In this document: positions 1-6,934 of the stretch, piece after piece | Layout of the letters: every line of letters starts with the position of its first letter | Position numbering within the stretch: the first letter of the stretch is position 1 | The notes under the pieces: model-generated | Seen by the model: the letters and a program-made list of their open reading frames with translations, nothing else | What the model was told of the DNA's origin: nothing | Databases searched by the model: none | Assembly (NCBI GenBank): GCA_035949055.1 | Contig: DASZIO010000047.1 | Coordinates: 1 to 11,655 of the forward strand | DNA: 11,655 nt | Direction of reading: 5' to 3' | Source of the DNA: Bog-756 sp035949055 | Lineage (GTDB): Bacteria; Actinomycetota; Acidimicrobiia; Acidimicrobiales; RAAP-2 | Translations under genes and position numbers: made by a program

Positions 1-230
1 TAGCCACCGATCTATGGCTCGGCAACCAAGGCGTCGCCTCAGCGTTGTCAAACACCCTTGGTGGAAACCCCACCGACTACGAACAAAACGCAGTACGCGA
101 CACCGCCACCCGCAGGTTCACCACGCCACAAGAAGTAGCCGACCAAATCGTCTTTCTAGCAAGCGATCGAAGCGCCAACGTCACCGGTGCCGACTTCATA
201 ATCGACGGCGGCCTCACCCAAAGCCTCTAA
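1..230 (+). CDS. SDR family oxidoreductase, C-terminal part (5' truncated)
   Basis: This is the last 75 codons of a short-chain dehydrogenase/reductase whose start lies left of the window. The first complete codon is at 3 and the stop is TAA at 228-230. The visible protein has the usual SDR C-terminal layout: a variable substrate-lid segment, then RRFTTPQEVADQIVFLASD, then NVTGADFIIDGG near the end, which in this family packs against the nucleotide-binding core. The Rossmann glycine motif and the catalytic Ser-Tyr-Lys lie outside the window. SDRs are soluble NAD(P)(H)-dependent oxidoreductases; the substrate cannot be told from this fragment. Codon use is unlike the genes from 1400 onward, with many A-ending codons (CAA, ACA, GTA) and only about 55-57% G+C, which suggests a different origin or weaker selection. 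The family call is firm; the precise function is unknown. Confidence 0.85.
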   Translation, partial: ATDLWLGNQGVASALSNTLGGNPTDYEQNAVRDTATRRFTTPQEVADQIVFLASDRSANVTGADFIIDGGLTQSL

Positions 231-540
231 CCCCACCCGGCGGACCCGCCAACTGGTGCATCCCCAAGGTTTTGATACAGAGCGCCCGGAACCGAGGCGC
301 ATATCGAAACGGAGCACAGGCTGTCCGCCGCCCCCATCGACGAATCTGGGCAGCTGCAGGTGTCCCATAACCCGGGTTCGTTCAATCGTGCTGAGGGTGC
401 CCCAGATCACCGGGTAGGCGGGACAGCACGAGTTCCCTTGACCTTCCGCCGACCCACGAGTTCGCTCGGAGCCATCCTCCACGCCCTGGACCAATGGTTA
501 TAGACGCTCGCGAAGGACCCGCCCTCGCTGACTGCACTGA
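231..540. other. Low-GC spacer without a recognisable gene
   Basis: About 310 bases lie between the SDR stop and the open frame that begins at 541. No reading frame here has a credible ribosome site or protein-like composition. A minus-strand frame spanning roughly 156-494 overlaps the SDR end and reads as a shadow. The stretch holds a dyad at 387-430 and a short segment at 375-399 resembling the 3' end of the tRNA-Arg gene; both are listed separately. No T-tract terminator follows the SDR gene. A weak GGCG/CGCC dyad just after the stop is too short to call. Confidence 0.5.
387..430. repeat. Inverted repeat with nested stem
   Basis: CGTGCTG at 387-393 is perfectly complementary to CAGCACG at 424-430. 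Inside the 30-base interval a second stem, GGTG (396-399) with CACC (408-411), can form over an 8-base loop. The combined element could fold as a branched or stacked hairpin in RNA from either strand. No T-run follows on either side, so an intrinsic terminator is not supported. Function unknown; it may be fortuitous. Confidence 0.35.
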
Positions 541-1011
541 CCTACTGGGCTCCCCGTACTTTGTGTCCTTGCGGACACCAACTCGGAATTCAACATCGAA
601 CCCTTCGAGCTCGCTATCGCAATGCTCGGTCCTGATGGCTTTCTCAGGTCCAGCAAGTTCTCCGACATCAGTGCCATCGGCGTGGTGAGCCGTTTCAACC
701 CCTCTGCCTGGAAGCTGGATCGATCTGTCGTGGAGCGGCTGGGTGGCCGTGCCCAGGGAGCGTCATTTCGAGACCGAGCCATTGTCCACAGTGCGGTCGA
801 GAACGACCTTTCTCGCTCGGGTTCCTACCGTCCCGAAGCTTCCGAGGCCTATCTCTCCCTCCTTATCAATCTGTTTGCCGACTACCAGCTCGACCACACC
901 GCTTTCCAAGGACCCTACGACGAACGATGGGATCGGACTGGCAGAGAGTCTCCATGCTGGTTCGACCAAGTCTGGGTAGGACCGGCGGCAAACCGGCGAA
1001 TGGCAAGCTGA
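541..1011 (+). pseudogene. Probable truncated or broken gene of unknown function
   Basis: A frame is open from 541 to the TGA at 1009-1011 (156 codons) and reads like a genuine protein, with mixed hydrophobic and charged blocks such as LPVLCVLADTNSEFNIEPFE, GVVSRFNPSAWKLDR and ESPCWFDQVWVGP. The frame is closed by TGA at 538-540. No ATG, GTG or TTG occurs in frame until ATG at 622, although the protein-like sequence clearly begins before it. ATG 622 has no Shine-Dalgarno. Protein-like sequence ahead of the only possible start suggests a gene that has lost its 5' part. Another frame, open from ATG 494 to beyond 540, could be a displaced upstream piece after a frameshift, but I cannot show this. 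I do not recognise the family. No membrane segment or signal peptide is evident. G+C near 55% matches the SDR end, not the core genes to the right. The alternative is an intact 129-residue protein starting at 622. Confidence 0.4.
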
Positions 1012-1039
1012 CAGCTCTCGTTCGGTCGAGGCCGCGCCG

Positions 1040-1070
1040 CCCAGCCCTCCCCCCTCCCGCGCCCGGCCCC
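1040..1070 (-). other. G-quadruplex-type motif (minus strand)
   Basis: The plus strand carries six C-runs at 1040-1042, 1045-1047, 1049-1054, 1056-1058, 1062-1064 and 1067-1070, separated by loops of 1-3 bases. On the minus strand this is an unusually dense series of G-runs that satisfies the usual four-run quadruplex rule several times over. It lies about 100 bases beyond the 3' end of the tRNA-Arg transcript and just inside the composition boundary near 1011. The rest of 1012-1173 holds no gene; it includes a 14-bp loopless palindrome at 1106-1119. Structure and function are inferred from pattern only. Confidence 0.5.
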
Positions 1071-1173
1071 GCGCCTCGGGTGGCCCTGCCCGTGCCCCCC
1101 GCCGGCCGCCGCGCGGCGGTTCCGGTGCCGCCCGGTGCGCTGGTCCTTGCTTTCTCGACGCCTGCCCATTTCG

Positions 1174-1245
1174 CGCCCTCGGCAGGACTCGAACCTGCGC
1201 ACACGGCTCCGGAGGCCGATGCTCTATCCGCTGAGCTACGAGGGC
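1174..1245 (-). tRNA. tRNA-Arg (anticodon CCG)
   Basis: The minus strand folds as a complete cloverleaf of 72 nt. The acceptor is GCCCTCG/CGAGGGC. The D-arm is GCTC/GAGC with loop AGCGGATA. The anticodon loop is CTCCGGA with CCG at 1210-1212. The variable loop has four bases, and the T-arm is GCAGG-TTCGAAT-CCTGC. The discriminator is G and CCA is not encoded, so it must be added enzymatically. The anticodon stem has a U-U mismatch at its outermost pair (27-43), with the other four pairs intact. It reads CGG codons, which are frequent in the neighbouring genes. Its 5' end faces argS, transcribed the other way, and its 3' end faces the low-GC segment at 1-1011. No T-tract terminator is visible downstream. 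Confidence 0.96.
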
Positions 1246-1297
1246 GGGTGGCCGGCAGAGACGGCAACGGGAGGCGTCGGTTGCCCGTTCGTCGGCC

Positions 1298-1308
1298 CGT
1301 CAACTCTA
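1298..1308 (-). promoter_or_regulatory. Possible promoter elements for tRNA-Arg
   Basis: On the minus strand, TTGACG (1298-1303) resembles a -35 box but has no good -10 at 16-18 bases. The overlapping TAGAGT (1303-1308) fits the TANNNT -10 pattern and would give a 5' leader of about 50 nt ahead of the tRNA. The two readings exclude each other, and neither has a convincing partner element. Confidence 0.25.
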
Positions 1309-1384
1309 ACTCGGCAGCCTCGCGCCGATGTCTGCGCCGGTCGGGTACACCGTCCCAACCCGCAGGCGTCGTCGCCCGAGGACG

Positions 1385-1390
1385 TATCCT
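1385..1390 (+). promoter_or_regulatory. Putative -10 element for argS (near-leaderless)
   Basis: TATCCT fits the actinobacterial TANNNT -10 pattern and ends nine bases before the argS ATG, so transcription would begin within about three bases of the start codon. There is no Shine-Dalgarno at a useful distance and no recognisable -35 box. The same arrangement, with a six-base gap, precedes hom and prfA. Confidence 0.4.
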
Positions 1391-1399
1391 CGCAGCAGC

Positions 1400-3040
1400 A
1401 TGTCCACCCGCGACCTCCTGGCCCGTGCCATCAGCGACGCCGCCACGACCGTGGCGAAGCGAGACGGGCTCGCGCTGGCCATCGAGCCGGGGCTCGTCCA
1501 CCTGGAGCGACCAGCCCGCCGGGAGAACGGCGACTGGTCGACCACCCTCGCCCTGGTAGCCGCCAAGCAGGCCGGAACCAATCCCAGGGCGCTGGCCCAA
1601 TCCCTGGTGGACGTACTGAACGCCGACCTGCCACCCCACACGACCTCGGTGGAGATCGCCGGGCCCGGGTTCATCAATTTCCACCTCGACAACGGTTGGC
1701 TCTACGACGCGCTGGCCGAGCTGCTGACGCAGGGGGAAGAAGGGTATGCCCGTCCGGACGTCGGCCATGGGGAGCGGGTCCAGGTCGAGTTCATCTCGGC
1801 CAACCCAACGGGCCCCATCCACGTGGGCAACGGCTGGTGGGGGAGTTACGGGGACGCCCTGGCCCGGGTGCTGGCCCGTTCGGGGCACGAGGTCAGCCGC
1901 GAGTACTACGTGAACGACACCGGTGGCCAGATCCGGACCCTCGGGGAGAGCCTCCTCGCCCGGCGTGGCGGCGAGCCGGTGCCCGAGGGCGGCTACCAGG
2001 GCGAGTACGTCACCGAGCTCGCTGCCCGCTACGACGGCCCCGACGAGGTGACCGATGCCGGCCGCTGGGCCGCCACCAGGATCATCGACCACATCCGATC
2101 CTCGCTGGCCGCGATCGGGATCTTCTTCGACGAGTGGTACAGCCAGGCCTCGATCGAGGAGAGCGGCGCCGTCGACGAGACGATCGAGCTGCTCGCCGAG
2201 AAAGGATTGGTCTTCGAGCAGGACGGTGCCACCTGGTTCCGTGCCACCGCCATGGGCGACAACCGCGATCGGGTCCTCCGCAAGTCGGACGGAGACGCCA
2301 CCTACCTGGCCGGCGACATCGCGTATCACCGCGACAAGTTCCTGGTCCGCGGGTTCGACCGTGTCATCGATGTGTTCGGTGCGGATCACCACGGCCAGGT
2401 GGCCAGTATTCGGGCCGGTGTCGAGGCGCTCGGCGTCGACCCGGACCGGCTCGAGGTGAAGCTCGGACAGATGGTCTCGCTGGTCGACGGCGACGACGCG
2501 GTGAAGATGGGAAAGCGGGCCGGCAATGCGGTGACGCTCGACTCGCTGGTGGCCGACATCGGCCCTGATGCCACCCGGATTCTCAGCCTGATGACGTCAC
2601 TGGACCAGGCCACGACGTTCGACCTCGCCTCGGTCCGGGAGCAGTCGGTCGAGAACCCGGTGTACTACGTCCAGATGGCCAGCGCCCGTATCGGTGGTGT
2701 CGGTCGCAAGGCGGTCGAGCGTGGTGTGACCCGGGTCCCGCTCTCCGACGTCGACCTCTCGCTTCTTGTGCATCCACGAGAGCTCGAACTGATCCGGTGC
2801 CTCGAGGAGCTCCCCGAGGTGGTGGCCGATGCGGCTGCGGACCGCGCCCCGACCAAGGTCACGGCCTGGGTCCGGCGACTCGCCACCTGCTTCCATGGCT
2901 TCTACCACGACTGCCCGATCCTGGGCAGCGGAGTGGACCCGGGACTGGCTCAGGCCCGCTTGTGGCTGGTCGAGGCGGCCCGCATCGGCCTGGCCATCGG
3001 CCTCGGGCTCCTCGGCGTTTCGGCACCGGAGCGGTTGTGA
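1400..3040 (+). CDS. argS: Arginyl-tRNA synthetase
   Basis: Class I aminoacyl-tRNA synthetase that attaches arginine to tRNA-Arg using ATP in the cytoplasm. The protein is 546 residues, normal for the family. An N-terminal tRNA-contact domain (about 1-95) ends in the typical GPGFINFHL. The HIGH-type signature is HVGN at 141-144 within SANPTGPIHVGN. The KMSKS-type loop is KMGKR at 369-373. The C-terminal DALR anticodon-binding domain starts near 415 with NPVYYVQMASAR, and the protein ends in LLGVSAPERL, typical of ArgRS. ATG 1400 is chosen because the N-terminal domain aligns from there. An upstream in-frame ATG at 1328 would add 24 Arg-rich residues that do not look like the family. The stop overlaps the lysA start by 4 bp (GTGA), so the two are probably co-transcribed and translationally coupled. 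A tRNA-Arg gene sits divergently 154 bp upstream. Confidence 0.97.
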   Translation: MSTRDLLARAISDAATTVAKRDGLALAIEPGLVHLERPARRENGDWSTTLALVAAKQAGTNPRALAQSLVDVLNADLPPHTTSVEIAGPGFINFHLDNGWLYDALAELLTQGEEGYARPDVGHGERVQVEFISANPTGPIHVGNGWWGSYGDALARVLARSGHEVSREYYVNDTGGQIRTLGESLLARRGGEPVPEGGYQGEYVTELAARYDGPDEVTDAGRWAATRIIDHIRSSLAAIGIFFDEWYSQASIEESGAVDETIELLAEKGLVFEQDGATWFRATAMGDNRDRVLRKSDGDATYLAGDIAYHRDKFLVRGFDRVIDVFGADHHGQVASIRAGVEALGVDPDRLEVKLGQMVSLVDGDDAVKMGKRAGNAVTLDSLVADIGPDATRILSLMTSLDQATTFDLASVREQSVENPVYYVQMASARIGGVGRKAVERGVTRVPLSDVDLSLLVHPRELELIRCLEELPEVVADAAADRAPTKVTAWVRRLATCFHGFYHDCPILGSGVDPGLAQARLWLVEAARIGLAIGLGLLGVSAPERL

Positions 3041-4410
3041 GCCGGAAATCGCCGGAGCGCGGGTCGTCCCGCGCCGACGGCCCGTCGAGCCCGGTGGCCC
3101 CGGAACTCCTCCCCATGACCGCCGAGATCAACGGCCGAGGCCGGCTCCTGGTGGGGGGCGTCGACCTGGTGGATCTGGCCGAGGAAGCCGGCACCCCGCT
3201 GTTCGTCTATGACGAGGCCCACCTCCGGGCGAGGTGCCGCGAGGCCGTCGAGGCCTGGGGCGACGGGGTGGCCTATGCCACCAAGGCCTTCCTCTGCACC
3301 GCCATGGCCAAGCTTGCCGTCGAGGAAGGGATGCACCTCGACGTCTCGACGGGCGGGGAGCTCCATGTCGCCTGCTCCGCGGGCGTACCGCCCGAGCGGC
3401 TGGTCCTTCACGGCAACAACAAGTCGGACGAGGAACTGTCCACCGCCGTCTCGCTCGGCGTCGGGCGCATCGTCGTCGACTCGTTCGACGAAATCGACCG
3501 GCTCCAACGGCTGCTGACCAAGGAACGGGCCGAGGGCGCCGGCCTGCCGGTCGACGGCCCGGTGGGAGCCTCCCGGCCCAAGGTCCTCGCCCGCATCACC
3601 CCCGGGGTCGAAGTGCACACCCACCAGTTCGTTCGGACCGGCCAGGACGACTCCAAGTTCGGCTTCGGCCTGGCATCCGGAGCGGCGGCCCGGGCCGTCG
3701 ACCGTCTCTCGGACCTCGATGCCGGCGGCATCGTCGAATTCGTCGGGATCCACGCCCATCTCGGGAGCCAGGTGTTCGCGCTCGATCCGTTTGCCCGGGC
3801 CATCGAGGTGCTGGCGGGATTCTTTGCGCCACTCGGGCTACCCGAGCTGGTGGTCGGGGGCGGGCTCGGCGTGGCCTATGTCAACGGTGAGCGGGCGCCG
3901 ACCATGGCCGAGTGGGCCCGGTCCGTTTGGCAGGCCTGCCGGGATGCCGGGATCGACGAAGCGGTGCGGGTCACCGCGGAGCCGGGTCGGGCCATCGTGG
4001 CTGCGGCCGCGATCACCCTCTACCGGGTCGGCACGGTAAAAGCGGTGCCCGGACACCGGACCTACGTGTCGGTGGACGGGGGGATGAGCGACAATCCTCG
4101 CCCCGTCCTCTATGGCAGCGGGTACGAGGCCTTCCTCCCCCGGGAGACGGGTGCGGGGCGACCCCTGCCGATCCGCCTGGTGGGGAAGCACTGCGAGACG
4201 GGCGACGTCGTGGTGTCGGAGGGCTTCCTGCCGGGCGACCTCGCCGTGGGGGACATCGTGGCCACTCCGGTGACCGGCGCCTACGGCCACTCGATGGCAT
4301 CCAACTACAACAAGGTGCCACGCCCGGCCGTGGTCTTCGTGGCCGACGGTGCGGCCCGCACCGTCGTCCGCCGCGAAACCCTCGATGACCTCGTGCGCTT
4401 GGACCTGTGA
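3037..4410 (+). CDS. lysA: Diaminopimelate decarboxylase
   Basis: PLP-dependent fold-type III decarboxylase that converts meso-diaminopimelate to L-lysine and CO2, the last step of lysine synthesis. The protein is 457 residues from the GTG start. The Schiff-base lysine is K83 in AYATKAF. Other hallmarks are the HAHLGSQ strand (240-246), the glycine-rich phosphate loop VVGGGLG (272-278), EPGR (315-318), the active-site HCETGD with C386 and E387, and a tyrosine in GAYGHSMASNYN (414-425). GTG 3037 is preferred over ATG 3115. It overlaps the argS stop and has GGAG at 3028-3031 with a five-base gap. Family-like sequence (PELLPMTAEINGRGRLLVGG) also begins before the internal Met. The first 20 or so residues are polar and unconserved-looking. 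Hom follows after 38 bp, apparently from its own promoter. Confidence 0.96.
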   Translation: MSRKSPERGSSRADGPSSPVAPELLPMTAEINGRGRLLVGGVDLVDLAEEAGTPLFVYDEAHLRARCREAVEAWGDGVAYATKAFLCTAMAKLAVEEGMHLDVSTGGELHVACSAGVPPERLVLHGNNKSDEELSTAVSLGVGRIVVDSFDEIDRLQRLLTKERAEGAGLPVDGPVGASRPKVLARITPGVEVHTHQFVRTGQDDSKFGFGLASGAAARAVDRLSDLDAGGIVEFVGIHAHLGSQVFALDPFARAIEVLAGFFAPLGLPELVVGGGLGVAYVNGERAPTMAEWARSVWQACRDAGIDEAVRVTAEPGRAIVAAAAITLYRVGTVKAVPGHRTYVSVDGGMSDNPRPVLYGSGYEAFLPRETGAGRPLPIRLVGKHCETGDVVVSEGFLPGDLAVGDIVATPVTGAYGHSMASNYNKVPRPAVVFVADGAARTVVRRETLDDLVRLDL

Positions 4411-4436
4411 TCGCCGATCACCCCGGTGGGCAGCGG

Positions 4437-4442
4437 TAGCGT
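4437..4442 (+). promoter_or_regulatory. Putative -10 element for leaderless hom mRNA
   Basis: TAGCGT matches TANNNT and is followed by exactly six bases and then the hom ATG, the spacing expected if transcription starts on the A of the ATG. No Shine-Dalgarno is present in the 38-bp lysA-hom gap. No -35 box is obvious. Confidence 0.45.
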
Positions 4443-4448
4443 GAACGG

Positions 4449-5756
4449 ATGACCGTGGCGCCGTCGTCGGAGCATGTCGTACGCATCGCCGTGCTCGGCT
4501 GCGGCAATGTCGGTTCCGCCCTCGTCGGTGTGCTCCAGGACCGTGCGGCCGACCTGGTCGTCCAGAGTGGTGCCCATCTCGAAGTCGGCGGCATCGCCGT
4601 CAGCGACCTGTCGCGTCAGCGGGCCACGCACATCCCGGTCGGATTGCTCACCAGCGACGCCGCCGAGCTGGTGACAGACCCTTCCATCGACGTGGTGGTG
4701 GAACTGATCGGGGGCCTGGACCCGGCGGGCGATCTCATCCGGACCGCTCTCAAATCGGGCAAGCCGGTGGTCACGGCCAACAAGGCACTGCTGGCGTCGT
4801 CCGAGGGCGTCTCGCTGCGCAGCCTGGCCAAGGAGCACGGGGTCGACCTGCTGTACGAGGCGGCGGTGGCCGGTGCCATTCCGCTGGTCCGCGCCCTGCG
4901 TGAATCGCTGACCGGTGAACGGATCCTGCGGGTAATGGGGATCGTCAACGGGACCACCAACTTCATCCTGAGCGAGATGGCCGACCACGGCACCGACTAC
5001 GCCGATGCGCTGGCCGAGGCCCAGGCGCTCGGGTTGGCCGAGCGCGACCCGACCGCCGACGTGGAGGGGTACGACGCGGCGGCCAAGGCGGCCATCCTGG
5101 CCGGTGTGGCGTTCGGTTACGACGTGGCGGACAGCGATGTGATGCGGGAGGGGATCACCGGCGTCCGGGCGGCCGACGTCGCCTTCGCCGGTCGCCTCGG
5201 CTTTGTGGTGAAGTTGCTTGCCATCGTCGAGCGGACCGGGGATGATGCCGTGTCCGTGCGGGTCCACCCCGCCATGGTGCCGAAGTCGCATCCATTGGCC
5301 AGTGTGCGGGGAGCCTTCAACGCGGTCTTCATCGAAGGTGAGACGGCTGGTGAGCTCATGCTGTACGGACAGGGAGCGGGCGGTCTCCCGACCGCTAGCG
5401 CGGTGGTGGGCGACCTGATCGACGCGGTGCGGAACCGGTTGGCGGGCACCACCGCACCCGCGCCCGAACGTAGGCCGGCGCGGCTGTTGCCATCGTCGGA
5501 GCTGGCCACCCGCGCCTACGTGAGCCTCGACGTGGTCGATCGACCGGGCGTCCTGTCCGCCGTGGCCAAAGTGTTCGGCGACAACAACGTGTCGATCCGC
5601 TCGATGGAACAGGACGGGATGGCCGGCCAGGCCCGACTGCTTTTCGTCACCCACGCCGCGCTCGACGGAGACGTGCAGTCCACCCTCGAGTCGCTCCGCC
5701 AGCTCGCCGTGGTGCAACAGGTGGGCGGGGTCATCCGGATCGTGAGCGAGGGATGA
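4449..5756 (+). CDS. hom: Homoserine dehydrogenase, monofunctional with C-terminal ACT domain
   Basis: NAD(P)H-dependent reduction of aspartate-4-semialdehyde to homoserine, the branch point toward threonine and methionine. The protein is 435 residues. The N-terminal Rossmann domain has VRIAVLGCGNVGSA, with the GxGxxG glycines at 17, 19 and 22. The catalytic domain carries LYEAAVAGAIPLVRALRESL (135-154) and GIVNGTTNFIL (164-174). The DVEGYDAAAK segment (204-213) supplies acidic residues and the likely catalytic lysine K213. A C-terminal ACT domain (about 355-430, starting AYVSLDVVDRPGVLS) is the usual site of threonine feedback inhibition. There is no aspartokinase fusion, as normal for actinobacteria. 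The stop overlaps the thrC start as ATGA, implying coupled translation. Confidence 0.97.
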   Translation: MTVAPSSEHVVRIAVLGCGNVGSALVGVLQDRAADLVVQSGAHLEVGGIAVSDLSRQRATHIPVGLLTSDAAELVTDPSIDVVVELIGGLDPAGDLIRTALKSGKPVVTANKALLASSEGVSLRSLAKEHGVDLLYEAAVAGAIPLVRALRESLTGERILRVMGIVNGTTNFILSEMADHGTDYADALAEAQALGLAERDPTADVEGYDAAAKAAILAGVAFGYDVADSDVMREGITGVRAADVAFAGRLGFVVKLLAIVERTGDDAVSVRVHPAMVPKSHPLASVRGAFNAVFIEGETAGELMLYGQGAGGLPTASAVVGDLIDAVRNRLAGTTAPAPERRPARLLPSSELATRAYVSLDVVDRPGVLSAVAKVFGDNNVSIRSMEQDGMAGQARLLFVTHAALDGDVQSTLESLRQLAVVQQVGGVIRIVSEG

Positions 5757-6823
5757 CCGCCGGGGAAGCGGGCCGAAATTGGCGCGGCGTGATCGAGGAG
5801 TACCGGCCGTTCCTCCCGGTGTCGTCGAGCACGCCGGTCGTCACCCTGCTCGAAGGCGGCACTCCCCTGTTGCCCGCGCCGCGCCTGTCGGATCGGGTCG
5901 GTGCAAGGGTCCTGCTCAAGGTGGAAGGCGCCAATCCAACCGGCTCGTTCAAGGACCGCGGCATGACCGTCGCCATCTCGAAGGCCGCAGAGGAAGGCGC
6001 CAAGGCGGTGGTGTGCGCGTCGACCGGCAACACCTCGGCGTCGGCAGCCGCCTTCGCCACCCGGGCCGGTTTGACGTGTGCCGTCCTCATCCCCGAGGGT
6101 CACATCGCCCTCGGCAAGCTGGCCCAGGCGCTGATCCACGGCGCCAGAGTGCTGCAGGTCCGCGGCAACTTCGACCAGTCACTGGCCATCGTGCGGGAAC
6201 TGGCTGAGCGCGCTCCGGTCACCGTGGTCAACTCAGTGAACCCCTACCGGATCGAGGGTCAGAAGTCGGCAGCCTTCGAGATCGTGGACGCGCTGGGCGA
6301 TGCGCCCGACGTGCATTGCATCCCTGTGGGGAACGCCGGCAATATCACCGCGTACTGGAAGGGCTACCTCGAATTCAAGGAGGCGGGCCGGGCTACCAGG
6401 TTGCCGCGCATGCTCGGATTCCAGGCTGCCGGAGCCGCGCCGATTGTGGAGGGACACCCCGTCGACCATCCCGAGACGGTGGCCACGGCCATACGCATCG
6501 GCAATCCGGCCAGTTGGTACGGGGCCACCTCGGCTGCATCGGAATCCGGTGGCGGCATCGCCGCAGTGTCCGACGAGGAGATCCTGGCCGCCTACCGGTT
6601 CTTGGCCTCGGAGGAATCCGTGTTCTGCGAGCCGGCCTCGGCTGCTTCGGTTGCCGGTCTGCTGAAGACCGGGCTTCCCGACGGGCTCGGCAGCACGACC
6701 ACCGTCGTCTGCGTGCTGACCGGTCATGGTTTGAAGGATCCGGACATCGCCATCAGCCAGATCTCCGTCCCGACGGTGGTCGACGCCGACCTGGGCGCCG
6801 TGCTCGAGGAGCTGTCGCTCTAG
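5753..6823 (+). CDS. thrC: Threonine synthase
   Basis: PLP-dependent fold-type II lyase that converts O-phospho-L-homoserine to L-threonine and phosphate. The protein is 356 residues, the short form typical of actinobacteria. The PLP lysine is K67 in NPTGSFKDRGM. The substrate loop ASTGNTSAS is at 89-97, and the phosphate-binding loop PVGNAGNITAYWKG at 191-204. ATG 5753 shares ATGA with the hom stop; GAGGG lies directly against the start, too close for an ordinary ribosome site, so translational coupling is likely. The stop is TAG, the only TAG among the complete genes here. Its substrate requires homoserine kinase, but thrB is not found next to it as it is in many actinobacteria. No intrinsic terminator is visible after the stop. 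Confidence 0.97.
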   Translation: MTAGEAGRNWRGVIEEYRPFLPVSSSTPVVTLLEGGTPLLPAPRLSDRVGARVLLKVEGANPTGSFKDRGMTVAISKAAEEGAKAVVCASTGNTSASAAAFATRAGLTCAVLIPEGHIALGKLAQALIHGARVLQVRGNFDQSLAIVRELAERAPVTVVNSVNPYRIEGQKSAAFEIVDALGDAPDVHCIPVGNAGNITAYWKGYLEFKEAGRATRLPRMLGFQAAGAAPIVEGHPVDHPETVATAIRIGNPASWYGATSAASESGGGIAAVSDEEILAAYRFLASEESVFCEPASAASVAGLLKTGLPDGLGSTTTVVCVLTGHGLKDPDIAISQISVPTVVDADLGAVLEELSL

Positions 6824-6868
6824 CCAACGGTCCGGAAGGGAAGTTCGACCCCTGTGGCGCTGGGGTTG

Positions 6869-6897
6869 TTGCCCGATCGGGTCGCTCCCTGTACTAT
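6869..6897 (+). promoter_or_regulatory. Putative rho promoter
   Basis: TTGCCC (6869-6874) and TACTAT (6892-6897) are separated by exactly 17 bases, and each matches the sigma-70-type consensus at four of six positions. Transcription would start near 6904, giving a leader of about 200 nt before rho. A CCCGATCGGG palindrome (6872-6881) overlaps the -35 box edge and the spacer. Confidence 0.5.
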
Positions 6898-6934
6898 GGG
6901 TGCACCGTCGCCTCCACGGCACGCCCGATCGGGC
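6871..6934. repeat. Pair of GCCCGATCGGG palindromes flanking the rho promoter
   Basis: CCCGATCGGG occurs at 6872-6881 and again at 6924-6933. The second copy extends to the perfect 12-bp palindrome GCCCGATCGGGC (6923-6934); the first matches 11 of those 12 bases. The copies are 52 bp apart start to start, close to five helical turns. One lies between the putative -35 and -10 of rho and the other about 20 bases after the expected start point. This is the layout of a dimeric repressor operator pair. No further copy was noticed in the window by eye. Confidence 0.55.

Noticed and set aside
519..527. CCGCCCTCG match to the tRNA-Arg 3' end (1173-1181) as an attachment-site repeat
   Set aside because: Only eight consecutive bases (CGCCCTCG) agree and similarity ends at once; too short to support an att direct repeat.
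1106..1119. Perfect 14-bp palindrome CCGCCGCGCGGCGG as a terminator for tRNA-Arg
   Set aside because: No loop and no T-run on the minus strand; such palindromes arise easily in a stretch this rich in G and C.
1328..1399. Upstream in-frame ATG at 1328 as the argS start
   Set aside because: The added 24 residues are Arg/Pro-rich and do not resemble the ArgRS N-terminus, and the likely -10 element at 1385-1390 would lie inside the gene.
866..2392. Long minus-strand open frame (508 codons) antisense to argS
   Set aside because: It runs through the tRNA-Arg gene and is the mirror of GC3-rich argS codons; composition is Gly/Arg/Val/Asp-rich with no recognisable domain. The similar long frames antisense to hom (4305-5717) and rho (7062-8993) are rejected for the same reason.
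1135..2568. Plus-strand frame of 477 codons overlapping argS in another register
   Set aside because: Pro/Arg/Gly-rich translation with no family features; it crosses the tRNA gene and is a shadow of argS.
4411..4448. Riboswitch or attenuator between lysA and hom
   Set aside because: The 38-bp gap is too short for a known aptamer and shows no stable stem; the -10-like hexamer explains it better.
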